This document shows, in pieces, positions 1 to 10,091 of a stretch of DNA of 64,000 nucleotides (positions within the stretch are counted from its first letter, which is position 1; every line of letters starts with the position of its first letter). The translations under genes and the position numbers were made by a program. The notes under the pieces were generated by a model. The model was not told the origin of the DNA and did no database searches. It saw only the letters and a program-made list of their open reading frames with translations. Origin of the DNA: VFZS01 sp964353255 (GTDB lineage: Bacteria; Acidobacteriota; Terriglobia; Bryobacterales; Bryobacteraceae); the NCBI GenBank assembly GCA_964353255.1, contig CAYGVJ010000006.1, positions 3,323 through 67,322 of the forward strand, in the 5' to 3' direction.

Positions 1-786
1 GACGCCCCGGACCGGCCGCCGGCCGAGATCGCCCCTGGCTTTGACGAAGCCGAAATCCCAAACACAATACTGGTGGATCCGCTCTCGGCGGAGCGGGCTT
101 GGGTGAAGAGCCAGGCCCAAGTCGCTGCCTGGAAGCTGCCGCCGATCAAGGTTTCGAGCCACTTCATCAACGGGACCGTAACCGGGCCGGACGTCGATAC
201 CGAGTGGCTCGATTTATGGGTGAAGCGTTCGTTCATGCGCCTGGCGCAGGTGGGGGTCGAACTAGTGGGCGTGTACGGCGCTTTCTTCACCTGGCCGGAG
301 GGCTTCTCGAAGACGAAAGCCCGCGACCAGGCGCTGCGCTTCGTCAACTCGCTGGCGGACCATGCTAAGCAGCACCGGATGCGGGTCGTGCTCGAACCGA
401 TGGGGCGGCCCGAGACGATGTGGCCGCTGTATTTAGACGGCCTGGCGTTCGCTCGCGAGATTAACCGGCCCGAGATCCGGTTGATGGCCGACACCGCCTA
501 TTTCCTTGGGCGTAACCAGCCACTGGAGGACATCTTGAAAGCGCCGGAATACTGCCTGCATTGCCACATCGCCGGCGTGAAGGGCCAACCGGGCGTCGGC
601 GATCGGGTGGCCTACCACACGCGCCTGTTTGAGATCTTTCGCGACATGGGTTACACCCGGGCGGTCTCCTGCGCCTGCCCCTGGGTGGACACCACGGGCT
701 CTGGCAAACTCCAGTTCGGCGTCGAGACGGCGAAGGCGCTGCGATACCTGCAAGACCTGCGCGACAAAGTGTACTCGAAGGGATAG
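1..786 (+). CDS. Sugar phosphate isomerase/epimerase family protein (5-prime truncated)
   Basis: The frame is open from base 1, so the true start lies outside the window; 261 residues are visible. It belongs to the xylose-isomerase-like TIM-barrel family (sugar phosphate isomerases/epimerases, AP endonuclease 2 fold). Visible blocks are KLPPIKVSSHF, GVYGAFF, EPMG and HCHIAGVKGQPGVGD, the last carrying metal-site-type histidines. It is a close paralog of the gene at 955-1893, alignable from residue 1 to the shared C-terminus DLRDKVYSKG. Whether this copy also has an export signal cannot be seen. An internal GTG at 73 could be mistaken for its start, but similarity to the paralog continues upstream of it. 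The exact substrate is unknown; carbohydrate catabolism is inferred from the neighbours. Confidence 0.8.
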   Translation, partial: DAPDRPPAEIAPGFDEAEIPNTILVDPLSAERAWVKSQAQVAAWKLPPIKVSSHFINGTVTGPDVDTEWLDLWVKRSFMRLAQVGVELVGVYGAFFTWPEGFSKTKARDQALRFVNSLADHAKQHRMRVVLEPMGRPETMWPLYLDGLAFAREINRPEIRLMADTAYFLGRNQPLEDILKAPEYCLHCHIAGVKGQPGVGDRVAYHTRLFEIFRDMGYTRAVSCACPWVDTTGSGKLQFGVETAKALRYLQDLRDKVYSKG

Positions 787-817
787 ACGGTCCGTTTCAG
801 GAGGGTGTGTGCCGCTC

Positions 818-926
818 GGCCGACCTCACTCAAGCGCGGGCACACTGGAGTCGGGAGGCACCAGGACCCGAACGCTATGCGGGTTATTCATTAGAGGACA
901 AGGTGCCGCTGAAGTTGGTCGGTGTC
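818..926 (+). repeat. Intergenic direct repeat, copy A
   Basis: A segment starting GGCCGACCTCACTCAAGCGC and ending GAAGTTGGTCGGTGTC recurs with indels at 1924-2029. Each copy lies just downstream of one of the two isomerase paralogs. This shows that the tandem duplication unit included the 3-prime flanking DNA as well as the gene. Confidence 0.8.
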
Positions 927-954
927 CTTATGACTGGAGGTTTAGATTAACGGT

Positions 955-1893
955 ATGAATCGACGTGAGTTCATGAAGGATTCGATCATTGCCGGCGCTG
1001 CGGCAACCGCCGTAGCCTCGACTGGACTGGCCGCTGCGACATCCTCCGCTGCTGTCCAGACGGAAGCCAAACACTTTAAGCTCTGTGTCTCTTTCGGCGA
1101 CGTAGTGGAGCGGCCGCCGGGCGATATCTGTTCCGGCTGGGACATGTCCGAGATCCCGATCCAATATCAGTTGATTCCGACGGCGACGCAGGAGGCCTGG
1201 GTGAGGAAACAGGCCGAAATCGCTTCCTGGAAGCTGCCGCCGATCAAAGTTTCGAGCCACTTCGTTGGCGGGGTTGGCGTGAACGTAACCGGGGCGGACG
1301 TCGATACCGAATGGCACGAGTTCTGGCTGAAGCGCGCGTTCCCGCGGCTGGCGGAAGTGGGGGTCGAAATAGCGGGGGTGTACGGCGGTTTCTTCCCTGT
1401 GCCGGAGGGCTTCTCGAAAACGAAAGCTCGCGACCAGGCGCTGCGGTACTTCAACCAAGTGGCGGACCATGCACGGCGGCACGGGATATTGATCGCGATC
1501 GAGCCGATGGGGTCGCCCACAACGGTGTTTCCGACATATCTGGACGGCTTGGCGTTCGCTCGCGAGATTGGCCGGCCTGAGATCCGGGTGATGGCCGACA
1601 TGACCTATTTCGTTCGATATGACCAGCCGCTAGAGGATACTCTGAAAGCGCCGGAATACTGTATACATTGGCACATTTCCGGCGTGAAGGGCCAGCCCGG
1701 CGTCGGCGATCTGGTGGCATACCACACGCGCCTGTTCCAGATGCTCCGCGATAGCGGTTACACGCGGGCGGTCTCCACCGCGTGCCCGTGGGTAGACACG
1801 ACGGGCTCTGGCAAACTCAATATGCGCATCGAGACGACGAAGACGCTGCAATACCTGCGCGATCTACGCGACAAAGTATACTCGAAGGGATAG
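955..1893 (+). CDS. Tat-exported sugar phosphate isomerase/epimerase family protein
   Basis: 312 residues. The N-terminus MNRREFMKDSIIAGAAAT is a twin-arginine signal (RREFMK) followed by a short hydrophobic stretch, so a folded, probably metal-loaded TIM-barrel protein would be exported. The body repeats the blocks of the preceding paralog (KLPPIKVSSHF, GVYGGFF, EPMG, HWHISGVKGQPGVGD). Extracytoplasmic members of this family are common in Acidobacteriota and Planctomycetota, but most have no assigned substrate. The ATG at 955 is chosen because it opens exactly on the Tat motif. A GGAGG lies about 14 nt upstream, rather far, and a TAGATT box ends 6 nt before the ATG. It lies upstream of the tandem TonB receptors, consistent with a role in processing imported sugars. 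Confidence 0.85.
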   Translation: MNRREFMKDSIIAGAAATAVASTGLAAATSSAAVQTEAKHFKLCVSFGDVVERPPGDICSGWDMSEIPIQYQLIPTATQEAWVRKQAEIASWKLPPIKVSSHFVGGVGVNVTGADVDTEWHEFWLKRAFPRLAEVGVEIAGVYGGFFPVPEGFSKTKARDQALRYFNQVADHARRHGILIAIEPMGSPTTVFPTYLDGLAFAREIGRPEIRVMADMTYFVRYDQPLEDTLKAPEYCIHWHISGVKGQPGVGDLVAYHTRLFQMLRDSGYTRAVSTACPWVDTTGSGKLNMRIETTKTLQYLRDLRDKVYSKG

Positions 1894-1923
1894 CCGGTTT
1901 GGTTCAGGAGGTTTGTATTGGGC

Positions 1924-2029
1924 GGCCGACCTCACTCAAGCGCGGGCACACTGGACTCGGGACCAGAACCTGAACGCTATTGGCGCCGTTCATTAGAGGG
2001 GCAAAGCGCCGGTGAAGTTGGTCGGTGTC
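1924..2029 (+). repeat. Intergenic direct repeat, copy B
   Basis: Diverged copy of 818-926 located after the second isomerase gene. It shares the GGCCGACCTCACTCAAGCGC start and the GTGAAGTTGGTCGGTGTC end. The rest of the 1894-2188 leader shows no gene; it leads into the TonB receptor ribosome-binding site. Confidence 0.75.
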
Positions 2030-2188
2030 ATTGGCCTTGTGTGCGCCAGCCACGGGGACAGGGAATATCCCGGGGCGGCTTCCGCGGATCGGCGTGGCCT
2101 GGCGCTGGTGAAGCAACTGAGGGGTAGGCTCTACGGTTGTTCGGTTTCGCAAACGAGCGTAAGTGCAGAGGGAATGGAGGAGGATACC

Positions 2189-5100
2189 ATGAGGTTCTCA
2201 GGGATGGTCGTGAGCGTATTTGTGCTTCTGGCTGGGTTGCTGATAGGAAGCATTCCGGCCGCCGCCCAGCAGCCGTCCGGCTCCATCAGCGGCGTGGTAC
2301 AGGATTCTGCGGGAGCGCTGGTTCCCGGCGCCAGGGTGGAGCTGACGAACCAGCTTCAGGGATCCAGCCGCGTCATGAGTACTAGCACGGAGGGCACGTT
2401 CGTATTTACGCCCTTGCAGCCCGCCATCTACACCCTCAGCGTGGAGGCGAGCGGCTTCAAGAAGTCCGTGCAAACGGACATCACACTGTATGCCAACGAC
2501 CGGCTGTCGCTTCCCGTTACCCTGGAGATTGGGACCCTGACCGAGACTGTGACGGTGGAGGCCAGCGCGGTGCAGTTACAGACGCAGAGCGCGGAGCGCG
2601 GGGGCGTAGTCACCGGCACGCAGATGGTCGAAATCGCGCTGAACGGCCGGGGTTGGACGGGGCTCTTGAAGCTGGTGCCGGGAACGCCCTCGGACACCAC
2701 GGCTTTCAACGGGGCACGGACCGACCAGAACAACCAAACGGTGGACGGCATTACCACCATGGACGCCGGCAGCAACGGCTTTAATGTGGTCGCCATCAAC
2801 ATTGACTCGATCGCCGAGGTGAAGGTCCTGACGAACAGCCAGCAAGCCGAATTCGGCAAGTCCGCCGGAGCCTCCATCCAACTTGTGACCAAGGGCGGGA
2901 CGCGCGAGTTCCACGGGACCGGGTACTTGTTCCACAGGCACGAGAACCTGAATGCCAATAACTGGCGCAACAACGCGGACAAAGTGCGACGGCCGCTCGG
3001 CCGTTACAAGACGTTTGGGTACAATGTCGGCGGCCCGGTTTACATCCCCGGGAAATTCAACCAGAACAAGGACCGGCTGTTCTTCTTCATCGGCCATGAG
3101 TGGAATCGGCAGCTTAGCATATCCTCGCTGTATTCGCTAACGATGCCGACAGAGGCCGAGCGGCAGGGCGACTTCGGGCTGACTCACGAAGCCGACGGAA
3201 GGCTGGTGACCATCAAGGATCCGACCAGGGGCCTTCCGTTTTCCAACAACATCATCCCCCGCACCCGCTGGCACCCGGACGGCCAGAAAATCTTGACTTT
3301 CTATCCTCTGCCCACCGTCGCGGGGAATCCCGCCTACAACTACCAGTCGCAGATCCCCGGAAGCGACAAGCGCATCCAGGGTGTGTACCGCGGCGATTAC
3401 AACATAAGTGACAACTGGCGACTGTTCGGCCGCATCATTAACAACCACGATGTAATCGTCATCCCTTACGGAAGCCCATACGGAAACAACTGCCGGAACA
3501 ACCTGGGCTACGGAGCGGGATTCGACACTGGGTACAAGAACTGGGGGGGTGCATTGAACCTGACCACCATCATAAATCCCACCTTCACCAACGAGCTCAT
3601 TTGGGGCTTCGCCCAGCGCGACAACTACTGCTTCAGCATGGACGACTACGAACCTTATAAGCTGGCGAAGTCAGGCATTAGCTTCCAGCAACTTTACCCG
3701 AACGCGGACAAGCTGAAACTGGTCCCCAACTTCAATTTCGGAGGAGTTCCGGGTGCCCCCAGCACCGAATTTAGTGGTCTGCCGTACACCAACTACCCTG
3801 CCAACTGGGACCTGGCAGATCATGTGGCCAAGGTCTTTCCCACGCACACGCTCAAAGCCGGGGTGTTTGTCCTGTCGAACCTTAAGAATCAGGTTACAAC
3901 GGCATGGGTGGCCCCGAGGATTTATTTCGACCGCGATTCACTGAACCCGGGCGACACCAATTGGGCCTACTCCAACGCCCTGCTGGGAAACTTCCGCTCT
4001 TACAACCAGGACGAGAAATTTCCCGAAGGGCATTACCAGTTCCACAACGTGGAGTGGTATATCCAGGACAACTGGAAGGTAAAACGCAATTTGACGCTCG
4101 ATTACGGGATGCGGTTTTACTGGGTTCCGCCGTGGTACGAAAAAATACAGCAGGCCTCGACCTTCAACGCGGAGTTGTATAACCCGTCGCTGGCGGTGGT
4201 GCTGTACCAGCCGGCGCTGAATGCGAGTGGGCAAAACGTTGCCCGTAATCCGCGAACGGGAGAACTTTTACCCTTCGTCTTTATGGGAGGGATAGTGCCG
4301 GGCGAGGGCAACGCGTACAACGGGATCGCGGTCGGCGGCGTGAACGGCTACCCCAAGGGAATGATGGAAGACCGGGGCATTCACTATGCTCCCCGGTTCG
4401 GACTCGCGTGGAGTCCCGGACAGAACCGCCGCACGGTCATCCGGTTCGGGGCCGGGGTGTTCTACGACCGGATTCAGGGCAACCCAATCTTCAACTCGGT
4501 CGGGAACCCTCCCAACTTCCGCAATGCGCAGTTGTACTACGGCAACCTCTCATCACTCTCGCCCGGCCAGACGACTTTGTTCCCGGCGGTACTGCGCGGG
4601 GGGATGACGAAGGACGGCAAAATTGGAACGACCTACAACTGGAACCTGGGGGTGCAGCGTGAGCTGCCCGGCATGGTACAGCTAGACGTCGCCTATGTGG
4701 GTTCGATCTCGCGCCATCTGCCGCTTACCTTTCTAGTAAACGAGGCGCCATATGGCAGCGCCTGGCTGCCCCAGTACCAGGACCCGACGAAAACCCCGAA
4801 GTTCGACGGCTCGACTACGCTCCCCGTTAATTTCCTACGCCCCTACGCTGGATACGCCGGTGTCACCATGACAACCAGCGGCGGCAGTTCGAACTTCAAC
4901 TCGATGCAGATCTCCTTGACGCGCCGCATGAGAGGAGGGCTCGAGCTTGGCATGAACTACATGTGGTCGAAGGCTCTAGGCACGAACGCCGCGACAACTA
5001 GTAGTGCGAACAACATTGTGGACACACACAAGGCGGACTACGGCCCGCTGGACATCGACCGCACGCAGAACCTGGTGGTGAACTATATCTACACGCTGCC

Positions 5101-5689
5101 ACGGCTGACGCGGGGCAGCTTACTGGACCATCCGGTCGGTCGCGTGATCTTGGACAACTGGCAGGTTTCCGGCATCGCCTCGTTCACTTCCGGCGCGCCG
5201 ATCACTCCCAGCTATAGCGTAAGCGGGGTGAGCACTGAGCTGCGCAATCGGCAGATTACCGGTTCGGAGAGCTGGGCGCCAAGGGTGGTGTTCACAGGCA
5301 ATCCGAACCTCGCCCCTGGCGATCGTGCCCTCGAACGGTGGATCAACACCAGCGTCTTCCAGCCGGCGGCGAAGGGCAGCCTCTCCATGGATTCCGGGCG
5401 GGGGGTTATTCGTGGGCCGGGCATCAACAATTGGGACATCTCCATCTTCAAGAACGTGCCGTATGCGGGGGGTGAGCAGCGGCACATCCAGCTCCGAGTG
5501 GAGCTGTTCAACGCCTTCAACCACACCCAGTTCAGCGGCATCAACTCGACGGCGACCTTTGACGCTACCGGGAAGATCACCAACCTGCCTACTTCACAGG
5601 GCGGCGGAGGCGGCCTGTATGGGTTTGGGACGGTGACCTCGGCGCGCACTGAGCGCCGCATTCAGATCGCGGCCAAGATCTATTTCTAG
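2189..5689 (+). CDS. TonB-dependent receptor, Oar-like, copy 1
   Basis: 1166 residues. A signal peptide (MRFSGMVVSVFVLLAGLL, cleavage near AAAQ) is followed by a carboxypeptidase-regulatory-like beta-sandwich (about residues 30-115, GSISGVVQDSAGALVPGARV), a plug domain (about 125-240, with NNQTVDGITTMDAG) and a long outer-membrane beta-barrel ending in the aromatic IAAKIYF. This is the typical acidobacterial Oar-like receptor for active uptake of oligosaccharides or other large ligands across the outer membrane, powered by TonB-ExbBD. The ATG at 2189 is preferred over the upstream in-frame GTG at 2012 because GGAGGAGG lies just before it and the signal peptide begins there. It is a tandem paralog of the next gene with long identical stretches. 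No SusD partner is present. Confidence 0.92.
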   Translation: MRFSGMVVSVFVLLAGLLIGSIPAAAQQPSGSISGVVQDSAGALVPGARVELTNQLQGSSRVMSTSTEGTFVFTPLQPAIYTLSVEASGFKKSVQTDITLYANDRLSLPVTLEIGTLTETVTVEASAVQLQTQSAERGGVVTGTQMVEIALNGRGWTGLLKLVPGTPSDTTAFNGARTDQNNQTVDGITTMDAGSNGFNVVAINIDSIAEVKVLTNSQQAEFGKSAGASIQLVTKGGTREFHGTGYLFHRHENLNANNWRNNADKVRRPLGRYKTFGYNVGGPVYIPGKFNQNKDRLFFFIGHEWNRQLSISSLYSLTMPTEAERQGDFGLTHEADGRLVTIKDPTRGLPFSNNIIPRTRWHPDGQKILTFYPLPTVAGNPAYNYQSQIPGSDKRIQGVYRGDYNISDNWRLFGRIINNHDVIVIPYGSPYGNNCRNNLGYGAGFDTGYKNWGGALNLTTIINPTFTNELIWGFAQRDNYCFSMDDYEPYKLAKSGISFQQLYPNADKLKLVPNFNFGGVPGAPSTEFSGLPYTNYPANWDLADHVAKVFPTHTLKAGVFVLSNLKNQVTTAWVAPRIYFDRDSLNPGDTNWAYSNALLGNFRSYNQDEKFPEGHYQFHNVEWYIQDNWKVKRNLTLDYGMRFYWVPPWYEKIQQASTFNAELYNPSLAVVLYQPALNASGQNVARNPRTGELLPFVFMGGIVPGEGNAYNGIAVGGVNGYPKGMMEDRGIHYAPRFGLAWSPGQNRRTVIRFGAGVFYDRIQGNPIFNSVGNPPNFRNAQLYYGNLSSLSPGQTTLFPAVLRGGMTKDGKIGTTYNWNLGVQRELPGMVQLDVAYVGSISRHLPLTFLVNEAPYGSAWLPQYQDPTKTPKFDGSTTLPVNFLRPYAGYAGVTMTTSGGSSNFNSMQISLTRRMRGGLELGMNYMWSKALGTNAATTSSANNIVDTHKADYGPLDIDRTQNLVVNYIYTLPRLTRGSLLDHPVGRVILDNWQVSGIASFTSGAPITPSYSVSGVSTELRNRQITGSESWAPRVVFTGNPNLAPGDRALERWINTSVFQPAAKGSLSMDSGRGVIRGPGINNWDISIFKNVPYAGGEQRHIQLRVELFNAFNHTQFSGINSTATFDATGKITNLPTSQGGGGGLYGFGTVTSARTERRIQIAAKIYF

Positions 5690-5752
5690 GACTTTAGTTT
5701 GATTGTCCGGTTTTCGAAACGCGTTGAAAAACCGAGAAAGGTTGAGCGTGTT

Positions 5753-8700
5753 ATGAGATCTTCGACGATCATCACCGTATCTGTGCTAGTCGCTCTGCTG
5801 ATGGCAGCCGCTCCCGCTCCCGCCCAGCAGCCGTCCGGCTCCATCAGCGGCGTGGTCCAGGATTCTGCGGGAGCCCTGGTTCCCGGAGCCAGGGTAGAGC
5901 TGATGAACCAGCTTCAGGGATCCAGCCGCGCCATGAGTACTACTACGGAGGGCACGTTCGTATTTACTCCCTTGCAGCCCGCGATCTACACGCTGAGCGT
6001 GGAGGCGAGCGGGTTCAAGAAGTTCGTGCAACGAGACATCCGGCTGTACGCCAACGACCGGCTGTCGCTTCCGGTGGCCCTGGAGATTGGGACCCTGACC
6101 GAGACCGTGACGGTGGAGGCCAGCGTGGTGCAGTTACAGACGCAGAGCGCGGAGCGCGGCGGCGTAATCACCGGTACACAGGTGCTAGACCTGGCGCTGA
6201 ACGGCCGAAGCTGGACGGGCCTCTTGAAGCTGGCGCCGGGAATCGTGGCGGACACGAACGCCGTGAACGGGCAACGCACCGACCAGAACAACCAAACGGT
6301 GGACGGCATTACCACCGTGGACGCCGGGAGCAACAGCCTGGATGTGGTCGCTGTCGTCATTGACTCGATCGCCGAGTTCAAGGTTCTGACGAACAGCCAG
6401 CAAGCCGAATTCGGCAAGTCCTCCGGAGGTTCCATCGAACTCGTGACCAAGAGCGGGACGCGCGAGTTCCACGGGACCGGGTACTGGTTTCACCGGCACG
6501 AGGATCTGAATGCCAATAACTGGCGCAACAACGCGGACAAACAGCCACGGCCGCGCTACCGTTTCAACACGCAGGGCTTCAATATCGGCGGCCCGGTTTA
6601 TATCCCCGGGAAATTCAACCAGAACAAGGACCGGCTGTTCTTCTTCATTGGTCAGGAGTGGCAGCGGGAGCTTTCTCTGCCCTCGCTGTATTCGCTAACG
6701 ATGCCGACAGCCGCCGAGCGGCAGGGCGACTTCTCGCTGACTCATGAATCCGACGGAAAGCTGGTGACGATCAAGGATCCGGCCAGCAGCCTTCCGTTCC
6801 CGAACAACTATATCCCTCCCTCCCGCTGGGGCACGGACGGCCAGAAAATCTTGAGCTTCTATCCTCTGCCCAACGTCGCGGGGCGTCCCGACTACAACTA
6901 CCAGTCGCAGATTCCCGCGGTGAGCAAGCCCTACCGGGGTATCTATCGGGTCGATTACAACATCAGTTCAAGCTGGCGCGCCTTCGGCCGCTACGTCCCC
7001 AACTTCCGGGAGAGCCGTGACCCTTACGGAACCCCGTTCGGAAACAACTGCCAGAACAACCTCGGTTTGGGAAACGGATGGGACACTACCAAGCCGTCCT
7101 ACATGTATATGATGAACCTGACCACCATCATCAATCCCACCTTTACCAACGAATTCATCTGGGGCACCACCGTCGCCCACCCCCAGTCGCACCCCTCCGA
7201 CGATGCTTACAGTCGCGAGAAGGCGGGCATTACGTTCCGGCAACTGTACCCGGACGCGGACAAGCTGAAACTGGTCCCCAACTTCTATTATGGAGGAGTT
7301 TCGAATCCTCCCTCGACGTCGTTTCAGGGCTTGCCGTACACCAACACCCCAGCCAACTGGGACCTGGCAGATCATTTAGCGAAGGTTTTTCCCGCGCACA
7401 TAGTCAAAGCCGGGGTGTTTGTTTTATGGAACAAGAAGGATCAGGTTTCGCAGTCATGGGTGGACCCGAGGGTTTATTTCGACCGCGATTCACTGAACCC
7501 GGGCGACACCAACTGGGCCTACTCCAACGCCCTGCTGGGAAACTTCCGCTCTTACAACCAGAACGAGAAATTTCCCGAAGGCCATTACCAGTATTTCAAC
7601 GTGGAGTGGTATATCCAGGACAACTGGAAGGTAAAACGCAATTTGACGCTGGATTACGGGATCCGGTTTTACTGGATTCCGCCATGGTACGAAACATTAC
7701 AGCAGGTCTCGACCTTCAACGCGGGGTTGTATAACCCGGCGCAGGCGGTGGTGCTGTACCAGCCGGCGCTGGATGCAAGTGGGAAAAAGGTTGCCCGTAA
7801 TCCGCTAACAGGAGAACTTTTACCCAGTGTCTTTATCGGAGGGATAGTGCCGGGCGTGGGCAACATCGACGACGGGATCGCGGTCGGCGGCGTGAACGGC
7901 TACCCCAAGGGAATGATCGAAGACCGGGGCATTCACTACGCTCCGCGGTTCGGGCTGGCGTGGAGTCCCGGACAGAACCGCCGCACGGTCATCCGATTCG
8001 GGGCAGGGGTGTTCTACGATCGGATTCAGGGCAACCCAATTTTCTCCACTCTGGGGAACCCTCCCAACTTCCGCAATGGGCAGTTGTACTACGGCAACCT
8101 TTCAACAATCTCGTCCGCCCAGCAGAGTCTCTTCCCGGCGGAACTGGCCGGGGGAATGACGCGGGACGGCAAAGTTGGGACCACCTACAACTGGAACCTG
8201 GGGGTGCAGCGTGAGCTGCCCGGCATGGTGCAGCTTGACGTCGCCTATGTCGGCTCCATCTCGCGTCACCTGTGGGTGACTTACAAGGTGAACGAGGCGC
8301 CTTTTGGCAGAGCCTGGCTGGCCCAGTACCAGGACCCGACGACAACGCCGAAGTTCGACGGCTCGACTGCGCTCCCCGTTAATTTCCTACGCCCCTACGC
8401 CGGATACGGCGGCATCAATCTCGCAACCTACGGCGGCAGTTCGAACTTCAACTCGATGCAGATCTCCTTGACGCGCCGCATGAGAGGAGGGATCGAGTTC
8501 GGCTTAAGCTACATGTGGTCGAAAGCTCTGGGCACGCAGTCCTCGACAACCAGCACTTCGAACAACGTTTTGGACACACGCAAGGCGGACTACGGCCCGC
8601 TTGACTACGACCGCACGCAGAATCTGGTGGTGAACTACATCTACACGCTGCCACGGCTGCCGCGGGGCAGCATCCTGGACCATCCGGTGGGTCGCGTGAT

Positions 8701-9241
8701 CTTGGACAACTGGCAGGTTTCCGGCATCACCACGTTGAATTCCGGCGCGCCGATCACTCCCAGCTATAGCGTAAGCGGGGTGAGCTCTGCGCTGCTCAAT
8801 CGGCAGATTACCGGCTCGGAGAGCTGGGCGCCAAGGGTGGTGTTCACAGGTAACCCGAACCTCGCCCCTGGCGATCGTACCCTCGATCGGTGGATCAACA
8901 CCAGCGTCTTCAAGCCGGCGGCGAAGGGCAGCCTCGCCATGGATTCCGGGAGGGGGGTTATTCGTGGGCCGGGCATCAACAATTGGGACATCTCCGTCTT
9001 CAAGAACGTGCGGTATGCGAGGGCCGAGCAGCGGTACATTCAGCTCCGAGTGGAGCTGTTCAACGCCTTCAACCACACCCAGTTCAGCGGCATCAACTCG
9101 ACGGCGACCTTTGACGCTACCGGGAAGATCACCAACCTGCCTACTTCACAGGGCGGCGGAGGCGGCCTGTACGGGTTTGGGGCGGTGAATGGGGCGCGCA
9201 CTGCCCGCATCATCCAGCTCGCGGCCAAGATTTACTTTTGA
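5753..9241 (+). CDS. TonB-dependent receptor, Oar-like, copy 2
   Basis: 1162 residues with the same architecture as copy 1: signal peptide (MRSSTIITVSVLVALLMAAA, cleavage near APAQ), carboxypeptidase-regulatory-like domain, plug and barrel ending IQLAAKIYF. Only about 60 bp separate it from copy 1, so both are probably in one transcript. The first 110 mature residues and the final 150 are almost identical to copy 1. The central part of the barrel (about residues 380-560) differs most, which fits altered ligand range by divergence of extracellular loops. The start at 5753 is chosen by signal peptide position; a TTG at 5699 would add an unlikely charged extension. It is followed after 18 nt by a LamG protein. 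Confidence 0.92.
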   Translation: MRSSTIITVSVLVALLMAAAPAPAQQPSGSISGVVQDSAGALVPGARVELMNQLQGSSRAMSTTTEGTFVFTPLQPAIYTLSVEASGFKKFVQRDIRLYANDRLSLPVALEIGTLTETVTVEASVVQLQTQSAERGGVITGTQVLDLALNGRSWTGLLKLAPGIVADTNAVNGQRTDQNNQTVDGITTVDAGSNSLDVVAVVIDSIAEFKVLTNSQQAEFGKSSGGSIELVTKSGTREFHGTGYWFHRHEDLNANNWRNNADKQPRPRYRFNTQGFNIGGPVYIPGKFNQNKDRLFFFIGQEWQRELSLPSLYSLTMPTAAERQGDFSLTHESDGKLVTIKDPASSLPFPNNYIPPSRWGTDGQKILSFYPLPNVAGRPDYNYQSQIPAVSKPYRGIYRVDYNISSSWRAFGRYVPNFRESRDPYGTPFGNNCQNNLGLGNGWDTTKPSYMYMMNLTTIINPTFTNEFIWGTTVAHPQSHPSDDAYSREKAGITFRQLYPDADKLKLVPNFYYGGVSNPPSTSFQGLPYTNTPANWDLADHLAKVFPAHIVKAGVFVLWNKKDQVSQSWVDPRVYFDRDSLNPGDTNWAYSNALLGNFRSYNQNEKFPEGHYQYFNVEWYIQDNWKVKRNLTLDYGIRFYWIPPWYETLQQVSTFNAGLYNPAQAVVLYQPALDASGKKVARNPLTGELLPSVFIGGIVPGVGNIDDGIAVGGVNGYPKGMIEDRGIHYAPRFGLAWSPGQNRRTVIRFGAGVFYDRIQGNPIFSTLGNPPNFRNGQLYYGNLSTISSAQQSLFPAELAGGMTRDGKVGTTYNWNLGVQRELPGMVQLDVAYVGSISRHLWVTYKVNEAPFGRAWLAQYQDPTTTPKFDGSTALPVNFLRPYAGYGGINLATYGGSSNFNSMQISLTRRMRGGIEFGLSYMWSKALGTQSSTTSTSNNVLDTRKADYGPLDYDRTQNLVVNYIYTLPRLPRGSILDHPVGRVILDNWQVSGITTLNSGAPITPSYSVSGVSSALLNRQITGSESWAPRVVFTGNPNLAPGDRTLDRWINTSVFKPAAKGSLAMDSGRGVIRGPGINNWDISVFKNVRYARAEQRYIQLRVELFNAFNHTQFSGINSTATFDATGKITNLPTSQGGGGGLYGFGAVNGARTARIIQLAAKIYF

Positions 9242-9259
9242 GTGGTGGCGGGGAAGCGT

Positions 9260-9970
9260 ATGGGAACCAAGAAACCGGCGAGCATCGCTCTTGCGGTGCT
9301 CTCGTTTTGCGTGACTTCAGCGCCGGCCCAGGACTCATTGACCACGGGTTTGGTGGCATGGTGGAAACTGGACGAGACCGGCGGTCGCCAGGCTGCCGAC
9401 TCTTCTGGCAACGGTCTTCACGGAACCCTGGTGGGCGAACCGAAGTGGCGGCCAGACGGGGGTGTCATCGGCGGAGCGCTGGAGTTCGACGGCATCGGCG
9501 ACCACATCGTGATCGGCAATCAATCGCAGTTCGATCTCACCGAGGGCATCGCTGTCACGGCGTGGGTGAAGGTTCGCCGCTTCGACAGGAACTGGCAGGC
9601 CATTGTCACCAAGGGCGATACTGCCTGGAGGATCGCCAGGGACCGGGACCGGGACTGCGTCCAGTTCGCGTTCAGCTCCGTTCCGAAGGAGCAGTTGCTC
9701 AAGGGACGGATCAACGTCAATGACGGTCAGTGGCACCACGTCGCCGGCGTCTACGACGGCCGCAAGATGTTTCTGTACGTTGACGGCAAGCTCGACCTTT
9801 CAGCCGAAACGGCGACGAGTATCCCGGTCAACGATCAGCCGGTTTACATTGGCGAGAACTCCCAGCGCCCAGGCCGGCGATGGAACGGGCTTATCGACGA
9901 CGTGCGGGTTTACAATCGTGCGCTCGCGCCGCAGGAGATCGAGGCTCTGTATGGGCGGGCCGGCCGATAG
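9260..9970 (+). CDS. LamG/concanavalin A-like secreted protein
   Basis: 236 residues: a signal peptide (MGTKKPASIALAVLSFCVTS, cleavage near APAQ), then one LamG-like jelly-roll domain filling the rest. Motifs are LVAWWKLDETGG at the start, DSSGNGLHGTL, WHHVAGVYDGRKMFLYVDGK, and the closing GLIDDVRVYNRALAPQEIEALY. Such domains bind carbohydrate or act as stand-alone lectin-like modules; no catalytic domain is attached. It starts 18 nt after the second TonB receptor with GGGGAAG before the ATG, so it probably belongs to that transcript and may capture glycan at the cell surface. Bases 9971-10091 after it hold nothing recognisable. Confidence 0.85.
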   Translation: MGTKKPASIALAVLSFCVTSAPAQDSLTTGLVAWWKLDETGGRQAADSSGNGLHGTLVGEPKWRPDGGVIGGALEFDGIGDHIVIGNQSQFDLTEGIAVTAWVKVRRFDRNWQAIVTKGDTAWRIARDRDRDCVQFAFSSVPKEQLLKGRINVNDGQWHHVAGVYDGRKMFLYVDGKLDLSAETATSIPVNDQPVYIGENSQRPGRRWNGLIDDVRVYNRALAPQEIEALYGRAGR

Positions 9971-10091
9971 GCCGCCCAGCAGCGTTGGGGGCGATACCCG
10001 ATCCTGGTGGAGATGTTCACCAAGCCCAAGCCCGCCGGACTTATCTGCCTCCAGCACCACACCACCGAGGCCTGGTTCCGGAATCTGAAGA

